The notes under the pieces are model-generated. The model was not told the origin of the DNA. It was given only the letters and a program-made list of their open reading frames with translations, and searched no databases. From Flavobacterium oncorhynchi (GTDB lineage: Bacteria > Bacteroidota > Bacteroidia > Flavobacteriales > Flavobacteriaceae): a DNA stretch of 64,000 nt. Both the position numbers and the translations under genes were made by a program. Positions 25,575 through 33,143 of this stretch are shown here, piece by piece (positions within the stretch are counted from its first letter, which is position 1; each line of letters begins with the position of its first letter). The DNA lies in the NCBI RefSeq assembly GCF_002217355.1, contig NZ_MUHA01000010.1:158423-222422 (forward strand). The letters are read 5' to 3'.

Positions 25575-25700
25575 TAATAGCAAATTGCTGAAGATAGTTT
25601 TTTATAAACCATTCTCCACAATATTATATTTATCGAAAAGCATCGATTCATATAAACAGCTGAAATAAAAACAAAAAACATTCAATAAAGACGAAATAAC

Positions 25701-27707
25701 ATGGGCAAAAGGCATATACTTTTTATTCTATCCTTCTTTTTTATCTTACAATCCGGCTCGGCGCAAAAAGGATTTCCAATTTTAGAATCCGCAAAAAACA
25801 GCTTAAATTATAAGGGAAATCCAGCGAAAGCTGAAGATCGCAACTCATTGGCTTTCTCAGATAAAGGCGCATGGTTTGCATTTGGATTCTTGGACACATC
25901 AAATACGCAGGCAGGATTTTCAGGTCCATTTTTAATGACAGAACAAAACGGAGTTTGGCTGAGTCCATCATTTGTTTCTTTACAGCTTACTGACGAAAAC
26001 AAAAATGAAGTCATTAACTGGAAAAACGCTTTAGTAAATCAAAACAGTTACAACAGTCATCTTGAACAGCAGTTTCAAAACGAAAAAGTAAGCGTAAAAC
26101 AACAACTGGTTTATTTATCAGGCCATTCGGCGCTTCAAAAAACAAGTATTACCAATAAAACAGGAAAAGCAATAACACTTTATCCGTCTTATAACGCCTC
26201 TCTTTTTTTAAATGATTTAAAGTTATCCGATGAAAACAAAACTTTAAAAATAGTTTCTTCAAAAAGTACAGCGATTGGATACATTCAGTTTTTAAACTCA
26301 AATCCGGTAATCGAAATTACAAAAGAAGGTTACAAAGCTCAAACTGAAAAACTGACTTTAAAACCTAATGAAACTAAGGAAATTGTTGTTTCTCAAACCT
26401 ATATTTTTCCACAATATTCATGGCAGAAAGAAAAAGAAACGATCGCTAAAACAACATTTAACACACTATTAAACAACACACAAAAAGAGAAAGAAAATCT
26501 ATTGGCACAATTAATTGCCAAGAAAAAAGTAATTTACAAAGACAACATTTATTCTGATTTAATTGCAAAATTAGAATTGACATTACAAAACAATACCAGA
26601 ATTGCAGCAGAAGGTTTAAAACACGGAGGCCTTTTTCCGAGCTACAATTATGAATGGTTTCATGGATTTTGGGCGTGGGACAGCTGGAAACACGCGGCAG
26701 CGGTAGCTAATTATGATACTGAATTGGCAAAAAACCAAATGCGTGCTTTATTTGATTATCAAGAACCAAACGGATTTATTCCTGACTGTGTTTACAGAAA
26801 TAATCTTATCGAAGAAAACAATTACCGTAACACAAAAGCGCCACTTGCAGCATGGGCAATATGGCAGATTTATGAGAAGACAAAAGACGCTGGTTTCTTA
26901 AAAGAGTTTTATCCAAAATTAAAACTATACCATGACTGGTGGTACAAAGAACGCGATCACGATCAAGATGGTTTATGCGAATTTGGCTCAACAGACGGAA
27001 CTTTAATTGCTGCCAAATGGGAAAGCGGAATGGACAATGCAGTTCGTTTTGATGATAGTAAAATCTTGAAAAATGCAGAAAAAGCTTTTTCTTTAGATCA
27101 GGAAAGTGTCGATTTAAATTCATTCTTGTATGCCGAAAAAAACTATTTAAGTAAAATGGCACAAGTTTTAAAATTGACCAAAGAATCAAAAGACTGGCAA
27201 GACGAAAGCACAGCACTAAAAGCTAAAATTCAAGCTCAATTTTGGGATGCGTCTACTGGTTGGTACTACGATACAACAATCGATGGAAAATCGTTAATAA
27301 AGATTATGGGATGCGAAGGATATCTGCCAATTTGGGCAGAAGTTGCAACTCCTGAACAGACTAAATTAATGAAAGAAAACATGCTAAATCCAGCTATTTT
27401 CAACACATTTGTTCCTTTGCCAACATTGGCAGCCAATCATCCGAAATTTAAACCCGAAGGCGGTTATTGGAGAGGACCAATTTGGCTTGATCAAAGTTAT
27501 TTTGGTATCAATGGATTAGAAAAATACGGATACACAAACGAAGCAAATCAATTAGCGCATAAACTTATTCATAATGCTGATGGTGTTCTGGACAAAGGAA
27601 CTTCTATTAGAGAAAATTATCAGCCTTTAACCGGAAAAGGACTTGAAGCTTATAATTTCAGCTGGTCAGCAGCGCATTATTTAATGCTTCTTTTAGAAGA
27701 TAAATAA
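25701..27707 (+). CDS. GH63-like alpha-glucosidase, periplasmic
   Basis: This 668-residue glycosidase has a signal peptide (about 1-21, LQSGSAQ), a beta-rich N-terminal domain (about 30-250) and an (alpha/alpha)6 barrel. Barrel landmarks are HGFWAWDSWKHA (D327), AKWESGMDNAVRFDD (D445, likely general acid), a GGYWRGPIWLDQSYFGI stretch and SIRENYQPLTG (E638, likely general base). This fits GH63, in the clan shared with trehalases (GH37), so a trehalase label would be a family-level over-call. GH63 contains processing glucosidase I and E. coli YgjK. As I recall, a YgjK glycosynthase mutant formed Glc-alpha-1,2-Gal, which is the disaccharide on collagen hydroxylysine. A GH42 beta-galactosidase is the next gene. 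Removal of the outer glucose is the inferred role. Confidence 0.82.
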   Translation: MGKRHILFILSFFFILQSGSAQKGFPILESAKNSLNYKGNPAKAEDRNSLAFSDKGAWFAFGFLDTSNTQAGFSGPFLMTEQNGVWLSPSFVSLQLTDENKNEVINWKNALVNQNSYNSHLEQQFQNEKVSVKQQLVYLSGHSALQKTSITNKTGKAITLYPSYNASLFLNDLKLSDENKTLKIVSSKSTAIGYIQFLNSNPVIEITKEGYKAQTEKLTLKPNETKEIVVSQTYIFPQYSWQKEKETIAKTTFNTLLNNTQKEKENLLAQLIAKKKVIYKDNIYSDLIAKLELTLQNNTRIAAEGLKHGGLFPSYNYEWFHGFWAWDSWKHAAAVANYDTELAKNQMRALFDYQEPNGFIPDCVYRNNLIEENNYRNTKAPLAAWAIWQIYEKTKDAGFLKEFYPKLKLYHDWWYKERDHDQDGLCEFGSTDGTLIAAKWESGMDNAVRFDDSKILKNAEKAFSLDQESVDLNSFLYAEKNYLSKMAQVLKLTKESKDWQDESTALKAKIQAQFWDASTGWYYDTTIDGKSLIKIMGCEGYLPIWAEVATPEQTKLMKENMLNPAIFNTFVPLPTLAANHPKFKPEGGYWRGPIWLDQSYFGINGLEKYGYTNEANQLAHKLIHNADGVLDKGTSIRENYQPLTGKGLEAYNFSWSAAHYLMLLLEDK

Positions 27708-27732
27708 TAAAACGCTGGATGCAATAATTCTA

Positions 27733-27783
27733 AACACATAGAAACATAGTTTTTTTTAATCAAAAAGAAGGCGTTTCACTTGT
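27733..27783. repeat. Partial copy of REP-like element family E
   Basis: AACACATAGAAACATAG (27733-27749) and AAGGCGTTTCACTT (27770-27783) repeat words of the element at 13719-13854. The far arm is not clear here, so this is an eroded or partial copy. It occupies the first part of the 360-base gap between the GH63 and GH42 genes. Confidence 0.6.
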
Positions 27784-27848
27784 TTTAAATAAACATAGAT
27801 TAACCGTGTGAAAGAAAGCAACAGATTTAGGTATTTGATTTGAATTTC

Positions 27849-27969
27849 CTCCTGCTTTAGCTGGAGGTTTAAGAATTGATAATGTTTACAATGGCTTTAG
27901 CCAAATTAAAGAGTTTTCGGCTAAAGCCAATTTATGTTTTCATTCCAATTACTCCAGCTAAAGCAGGAG
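27849..27969. repeat. Nested palindromic element (family F)
   Basis: The outer arms CTCCTGCTTTAGCTGGAG (27849-27866) and CTCCAGCTAAAGCAGGAG (27952-27969) are perfect complements. Inside, GGCTTTAGCC (27893-27902) and GGCTAAAGCC (27919-27928) form a second inverted pair. The nested design, with the same GCTTTAGC core in both pairs, points to a structured mobile repeat or RNA. With the family E copy it fills the GH63-GH42 gap, which has no ORF. Confidence 0.8.
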
Positions 27970-28067
27970 CCAATTCAAAACATTAAAAATGATAGAAACA
28001 AAACCAACTATTAACTCAATGATAAGTGAAATAGTTAAATTTTATTAACACAACAATATTACAAAGT

Positions 28068-30203
28068 ATGTTCAACCAAAATATATCTCTTGCAAAATTT
28101 ATTGCTGCAGTAACATTTATTGCAGGCAGTCATTCGACACCTATTTTTTCGCAAAATAAAAAAGCAGTCTCTTCAGAAAAAAAAGATCCGCAGCGTTTTT
28201 TCTCAAAACCTGATTTAATGCAGATTGGCGTTTATTATTATCCTGAGCAATGGCCGAGAGAACAATGGGAACGCGACTTAAAAAACATTAAAAAACTTGG
28301 TTTTGAATTTACGCATTTTGCTGAATTTGCTTGGACTTACATGGAACCTCAAGAAGGTGTTTATGATTTTAAATGGCTGGACGATGCTTTGGCAATAGCC
28401 GAAAAAGAAGGTTTAAAAGTAATTCTTTGTACGCCGACTCCAACTCCGCCGGCATGGATGGGAGAAAAATATCCTGAGATATATTTAGTAGATGCAAACG
28501 GCCACCGCAGGGAACACGGAAACAGAGCAAATGTGTCTATAACTAATGAAAAATACAGAGAATTTACAGATCAAATTGTTGCCGAATTAGGAAAAAGATA
28601 CGGTAAGAATAAAAATATCATGGGCTGGCAGATCGACAATGAACCTCTTGGCACCGCAGATTTTAGTCCATCAGCACGCAAAGCATTTCAGATTTGGCTT
28701 AAAGCCAAATACGGAACAATCGAAAAGTTAAACACAGAATGGGTTGGAAATTTCTGGAGCACACGTTACAATAACTTCGAGCAGATTGTTTTACCAAATG
28801 CTGAAATGTATTTTGAAGATAAATTGAGTCCGCATGCTGTTTTAGATTTCAAAAGATTTACTTCTGATGCTCAAGCTCAGTACTTGAACAGACAAGCTGA
28901 AATACTTAGAAAATATGTTGATACAAAACAATGGATTACAACAAACTTTACCAACGTAATTTATGATGCTGATCCAAGAAGTGCTGACAAAATGGATTTT
29001 ATAACCTATACAATGTATCCAGTAAGCGGTCAAAATCCGTTAGGCGGCTATAGTTTTAGAATGGGTTCACCAAGCAAAATTTCAGAAGCAAATGATTATT
29101 ACAGATCAATAACAGGCGTTACTGGTGTTATGGAATTACAACCTGGGCAGGTAAACTGGGCGAGTATTAATCCGCAGTTACTGCCTGGAACAGTACACAT
29201 GTGGATTTCGCAGGCTTTTGGCGGCGGCTGTTCTTTTACTTGTACTTATAGATATAGACATCCGCTTGGAAGCAGCGAAATGTATCACGACGGAATCGTA
29301 GGTACAGATGGCGTAACACTTACTCAAGGCGGAAAAGAATTTGTGCAATCTATCGAAGACATGAAACTGCTTCGTAAAGAATACAATCCGAAAGCCGTAA
29401 TACCGCAAGAAATTGCAAAAAGAAAAACTGGTTTTTTATGGAGTCATGACAATCTTTGGGATTTAGAAAACCAGAAACAAACCAAATTCTGGAATACTTG
29501 GAAACATAGAAACACTTATACTTCGGCCATTAAATCAACAGGTGCTCCAATGGATTTTATTACTGAAGAGGCGAATTTTGATGATTACCCATTTATTGTT
29601 GCGCCGGCTTATCAACTTGTTGATCAAAAACTAGTGGCAAAATGGCAAAAATATGTAGAGAATGGAGGAAATTTAATTCTAACTTGCCGTACAGGACAGA
29701 AAGACAGAAATGGTCATTTTTTTGAAGCAAATTGGAATGCTCCTATTGTTCCTTTAATTGGTGCTGATGTTGACTTTTTTGACATGTTAGTTTCTGATGT
29801 AAACGGAACTATTAAAGCTGGAAACAACAATTACAAATGGAATACTTGGGCAGATGTTTTATCGCCTAAACAAGGAACAGAAGTTTTAGCCACTTATGAC
29901 GATCAGTTTTACAAAGGCAAAGCAGCAGCTGTAACCCGAAAATTAGGCAAAGGAACTATTACTTATATTGGAGTAGAAAGCAATGATGGAAATTTAGAGA
30001 GACAAATTGTACGTGACACCTATTCTCGTGCAAAAGTTGCAATTGAAAACTTACCAAAAGGTGTTTTTATAGAATGGAGAGATGGTTTTTACGTAGGTGT
30101 AAATTATACCAATGAGCCTATTAATCTGCCTATTCCTCAAGGAAGTAAAATACTAGTTGGACAAAACCCATTACAGCCTGCACAAGCTGTGATTTGGAAA
30201 TAA
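28068..30203 (+). CDS. GH42 beta-galactosidase, exported
   Basis: This 711-residue protein has an N-terminal export signal (hydrophobic about 8-24, then PIFSQ). The GH42 TIM barrel begins at MQIGVYYYPEQWPREQW, with the acid/base E192 in GWQIDNEPLG and the nucleophile candidate E356 in GVMELQPGQVNW. The trimerisation domain (about 420-620) and a small C-terminal beta domain follow. GH42 enzymes remove beta-galactosyl residues. The gene lies after a GH63 alpha-glucosidase and before the hydroxylysine kinase/phospho-lyase fusion. That is the order needed to take Glc, then Gal, from collagen hydroxylysine and then use the free amino acid. The specificity for Gal-beta-O-hydroxylysine is inference. 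Plant arabinogalactan or other galactosides remain possible. Confidence 0.88.
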   Translation: MFNQNISLAKFIAAVTFIAGSHSTPIFSQNKKAVSSEKKDPQRFFSKPDLMQIGVYYYPEQWPREQWERDLKNIKKLGFEFTHFAEFAWTYMEPQEGVYDFKWLDDALAIAEKEGLKVILCTPTPTPPAWMGEKYPEIYLVDANGHRREHGNRANVSITNEKYREFTDQIVAELGKRYGKNKNIMGWQIDNEPLGTADFSPSARKAFQIWLKAKYGTIEKLNTEWVGNFWSTRYNNFEQIVLPNAEMYFEDKLSPHAVLDFKRFTSDAQAQYLNRQAEILRKYVDTKQWITTNFTNVIYDADPRSADKMDFITYTMYPVSGQNPLGGYSFRMGSPSKISEANDYYRSITGVTGVMELQPGQVNWASINPQLLPGTVHMWISQAFGGGCSFTCTYRYRHPLGSSEMYHDGIVGTDGVTLTQGGKEFVQSIEDMKLLRKEYNPKAVIPQEIAKRKTGFLWSHDNLWDLENQKQTKFWNTWKHRNTYTSAIKSTGAPMDFITEEANFDDYPFIVAPAYQLVDQKLVAKWQKYVENGGNLILTCRTGQKDRNGHFFEANWNAPIVPLIGADVDFFDMLVSDVNGTIKAGNNNYKWNTWADVLSPKQGTEVLATYDDQFYKGKAAAVTRKLGKGTITYIGVESNDGNLERQIVRDTYSRAKVAIENLPKGVFIEWRDGFYVGVNYTNEPINLPIPQGSKILVGQNPLQPAQAVIWK

Positions 30204-30220
30204 AATAAGACAAGATTAGG

Positions 30221-30399
30221 TTTGCCACGAATTACACGAATTGGCACGAATTTTTTTTAATAGATTGCGTATAATAATTAGTGCAAATTAGTGTAATTGC
30301 TTCGCCTGTTCGCTATCGCTCGGGTCGTGACAAAAAAAGTTTTACAAGATCGCAGAAACAAAATATAATTCGCGCTAATTCGTGCAATTCGTGGCGAAA
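30221..30399. repeat. Palindromic REP-like element (family C-like, CACGAATT type)
   Basis: The left arm TTTGCCACGAATTACACGAA (continuing TT) at 30221-30242 pairs with the right arm at 30377-30399 (AATTCGTGCAATTCGTGGCG, then AAA), with one extra base and one mismatch. The inner part holds GTGCAAATTAGTGTAATTGC, wording close to the repeat at 17441. It fills most of the gap between the GH42 gene and the hydroxylysine fusion gene. Confidence 0.75.
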
Positions 30400-30426
30400 A
30401 AATAAAATAAATAAAATATAATACAA

Positions 30427-32724
30427 ATGACTTTTTCAGAAGCAGCTATTCAAGACTTAGTAAAAGAGCATTACGGATTAAACGTAACCGTAAAGGCATT
30501 AAATGGATATGATGAACTAAATTTTCTTTTATCGAATGACAAAAATGAAAAGTACATTCTAAAAGTATCAAATGAAAGTCATCCATTTCCTTTTTTAGAA
30601 GCGCAGGTTGAAATCATAAAACACTTAACCAGAAGTAATATTTCTAATTGTTTTCAGCAATTTTGCATTAATAAACAAGGCGGTGAATTAACCAAAATAG
30701 TACTTGACAATCATATCTATTATATACGAATTCTAAACTTTTTAGAAGGTACTTTTTGGGTTGATGAAAAAGCTAAAACAACTGAATTACATTCTAATTT
30801 AGGTTCTTTTTTAGGTAATATGGACAATGCTTTGAAGGATTTTTCACATCCTGCAATGCACCGCAATTATACTTGGGACATTAGTCATGCGAGTGAAGCC
30901 GGAGACAACTTAAAACACATTCTAAATCACGAAAAAAGACGTATTGCAGGTTATTTTCTACTGCAGTTTGATACAGAAGTTCTGCCTCAAATACATCGAC
31001 TGAGACATGCTTATATACACAACGATGCCAACGACTATAATGTATTAGTACAAGGTAATCGTATAAGTGGTTTGATTGATTTTGGCGATATGGTTTACAC
31101 CGTTCTTGTCAATAATCTAGCTATTGCTTGTACTTATGCCATGCTCGATGAAGAAGATCCGCTTGCTGTTGCGGCATCAATTGTTCAGGGGTATCATAAA
31201 GCCTACGCACTTACGGAACAGGAATTAGATTTATTGTATTATTTAATAGCCGGAAGACTTTGTATCAGCGTTACACAATCTGCTTACAATGCTTCGTTAG
31301 ACAGTAATAATGAACATCATTTTATTACCGAAAAACCGGCTTGGGATTTATTGTATAAATTAATTCAAATTAATCCAATAAAAGCGCAAGATGCCTTTAG
31401 AAAAGCTTGTGGTTTTGAAGGATTAATTAATGATAATGATTACAGCGATTTACTTGAAGTTCGCAAAAAGAAAATTGGTCGAAATCTAAGCATTGGTTAC
31501 AAAGACAAATTAAAAATTGTTAAAGGCGCGTTGCAATATTTGTATGATGACAAAGGAAGAACCTTTGTAGATTGCGTAAACAATCCGTCGCATGTTGGGC
31601 ATTGCCACCCAGTTGTAGTTAGAAAAATGCAAAAACAAATTGCAACTTTAAATACAAATACAAGATACTTAAATGACGCCATAACGGAATATGCTGAAAA
31701 ATTAACAGCAACATTACCCGAAAAACTAAGCGTTTGTTATTTTGTAAATTCTGGAAGCGAAGCAAATGATTTAGCGATTAGAATGAGCCGTCATTATACC
31801 AAACAAAAAGATATTATTGTACTGGATCATGCATATCACGGAACCTCAACTGTGGCAATGGAAATGAGTCCGTATAAATTTGACAGCAAAGGCGGTTCTG
31901 GTCAAATGCCATGGATTCATAAAGCAATTAATCCTGATTTATATCGAGGTCCTTTTAAATACGGCGATGCAAAAGCAGGCGAAAAATATGCTGCTGATGT
32001 ACAACGAATTATCGAAGATTTAAAAAAGGAAAATAAAGCACCTGCCGTATTTATTTGTGAAACTTTATTGGGAGTCGGCGGGCAAATTCCGTTACCCGAA
32101 AACTATTTAAAAACAGCTTATGAATATGTCAGAGCTGCTGGAGGTGTTTGTATCGCCGATGAAGTTCAAGTAGGATTTGGAAGAATCGGAGATCATTTCT
32201 GGGGATTTGAATTACAAAATGTAATTCCGGATATTGTTGTTTTAGGGAAACCAATTGGCAACGGACATCCGCTCGCAGCGGTAATTGTAACAGAGGAAAT
32301 TGCTGATTCATTTAATAACGGTTTAGAGTATTTTAACACCTTTGGAGGAAATCCAGTTTCTATGACAACAGGATTAGCAGTTTTAGATGTTATTCAGGAA
32401 GAAGAAATGCAGCAGCATGCACTCGAAGTAGGAAATCATTTGATGAACGGTCTCAAAACTTTGATGGCAAAATACCCAATAATAAGCGATGTTCGAGGAC
32501 ACGGATTATTTATTGGTGCCGAAATGGTAAAAGACAGAACAACAATGGAACCTGCCGTTCCTAAAATAGATATTGTAGTCGAAAAAATGAAAGCCAATGG
32601 CTTTTTACTCAGTACAGACGGTCCCTTACATAATGTTTTAAAAATAAAACCGCCTATGACATTCAGCAAACAAAATGCCGATGAAATGGTGCGTTTACTT
32701 GACATTGCATTAAGCGAATTGTAG
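30427..32724 (+). CDS. Fusion of hydroxylysine kinase (APH fold) and 5-phosphohydroxylysine phospho-lyase (class III aminotransferase fold)
   Basis: This 765-residue protein has two domains. Residues about 1-330 are an APH-type kinase with H198-N-D200-AND-YN205 (catalytic loop) and IDFGD (D218, metal site), closest in pattern to hydroxylysine kinase (HYKK/AGPHD1). Residues about 345-765 are a class III PLP enzyme with [36 protein letters not shown] and the PLP lysine K608 in [10 protein letters not shown]. The end [18 protein letters not shown] matches the phospho-lyases PHYKPL and ETNPPL, not ordinary transaminases. The predicted reactions are 5-hydroxylysine to 5-phosphohydroxylysine, then to 2-aminoadipate semialdehyde, phosphate and ammonia. 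Phosphoethanolamine as lyase substrate is the main alternative, but the neighbours (ALDH7, DUF1338, D2HGDH, glycosidases) favour hydroxylysine. It is not an antibiotic resistance gene. Confidence 0.85.
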   Translation: MTFSEAAIQDLVKEHYGLNVTVKALNGYDELNFLLSNDKNEKYILKVSNESHPFPFLEAQVEIIKHLTRSNISNCFQQFCINKQGGELTKIVLDNHIYYIRILNFLEGTFWVDEKAKTTELHSNLGSFLGNMDNALKDFSHPAMHRNYTWDISHASEAGDNLKHILNHEKRRIAGYFLLQFDTEVLPQIHRLRHAYIHNDANDYNVLVQGNRISGLIDFGDMVYTVLVNNLAIACTYAMLDEEDPLAVAASIVQGYHKAYALTEQELDLLYYLIAGRLCISVTQSAYNASLDSNNEHHFITEKPAWDLLYKLIQINPIKAQDAFRKACGFEGLINDNDYSDLLEVRKKKIGRNLSIGYKDKLKIVKGALQYLYDDKGRTFVDCVNNPSHVGHCHPVVVRKMQKQIATLNTNTRYLNDAITEYAEKLTATLPEKLSVCYFVNSGSEANDLAIRMSRHYTKQKDIIVLDHAYHGTSTVAMEMSPYKFDSKGGSGQMPWIHKAINPDLYRGPFKYGDAKAGEKYAADVQRIIEDLKKENKAPAVFICETLLGVGGQIPLPENYLKTAYEYVRAAGGVCIADEVQVGFGRIGDHFWGFELQNVIPDIVVLGKPIGNGHPLAAVIVTEEIADSFNNGLEYFNTFGGNPVSMTTGLAVLDVIQEEEMQQHALEVGNHLMNGLKTLMAKYPIISDVRGHGLFIGAEMVKDRTTMEPAVPKIDIVVEKMKANGFLLSTDGPLHNVLKIKPPMTFSKQNADEMVRLLDIALSEL

Positions 32725-32763
32725 AAAACATTTAACACATAATTCTCACGCTTAAACACAATA

Positions 32764-32869
32764 TTGTCATTTCGACTGAAAGGAGGAATCACACACAAGA
32801 TTCGACAAAGATTGGCGATTGTGATTGCGGCGTTTCTCGTGTGATTTCTCCTTTTGGTCGAAATGACAA
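32764..32869. repeat. Palindromic REP-like element (family A, second copy)
   Basis: The left arm at 32764-32794 begins TTGTCATTTCGACTGAAAGG and the right arm at 32839-32869 ends GGTCGAAATGACAA. The 31-base arms pair with three differences, mostly compatible with G.T pairs. It shares the ends and the (C/T)TTCG..GGAG core with the element at 2593-2694. It lies in the 419-base gap 32725-33143, which has no ORF. Confidence 0.78.
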
Positions 32870-32902
32870 ACTAAACGAAAATATTGTTATTAAAATCATT
32901 GA

Positions 32903-32981
32903 CCTAGCCCCGATAGTAGTGGAAATCCTTTTGTGGCGGGATTCGCCACAAAAGATTGAAACGGATAGCGGGATTAGCTCC
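32903..32981 (+). ncRNA. Conserved-looking structured RNA, resembles Flavo-1
   Basis: A strong hairpin TTTTGTGGCG / CGCCACAAAA with a GGATT loop is extended by AATC/GATT. It sits above an internal loop (ATAGTAGTGGA opposite GAAACGGATAG) closed by CCCG/CGGG, with AGCTCC at the end. The CCTAGCCCCGATAG...GGATAGCGGGATTAGCTCC pattern is, from memory, that of a widespread flavobacterial element, perhaps Rfam Flavo-1. The strand is assigned from that memory. It could equally be a dispersed repeat with no RNA role. Confidence 0.5.
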
Positions 32982-33143
32982 TGAAAAAAGATTTGATTTT
33001 ATCATAGAAATCGAAGTGACAAAACTCTAATTGAGTTTCTGGATTATGTGTTAAAAAACAGCAACAACAAACAAAGACTATTCCTGACTTCTTATCCGAA
33101 TAATTTTGGATAAGGCAATCTTCTCTATAATTACTGTATTAAA

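Noticed and set aside
26806..27216. 136-codon open frame on the minus strand
   Set aside because: It is antisense to the conserved GH63 catalytic barrel and has no family pattern or start signal.
25701..27707. Trehalase
   Set aside because: It shares the (alpha/alpha)6 clan, but the signature blocks and context fit GH63 better than GH37.
30427..32724. Aminoglycoside phosphotransferase (antibiotic resistance)
   Set aside because: The APH fold is shared, but the IDFGD region and the fused phospho-lyase domain match hydroxylysine metabolism.
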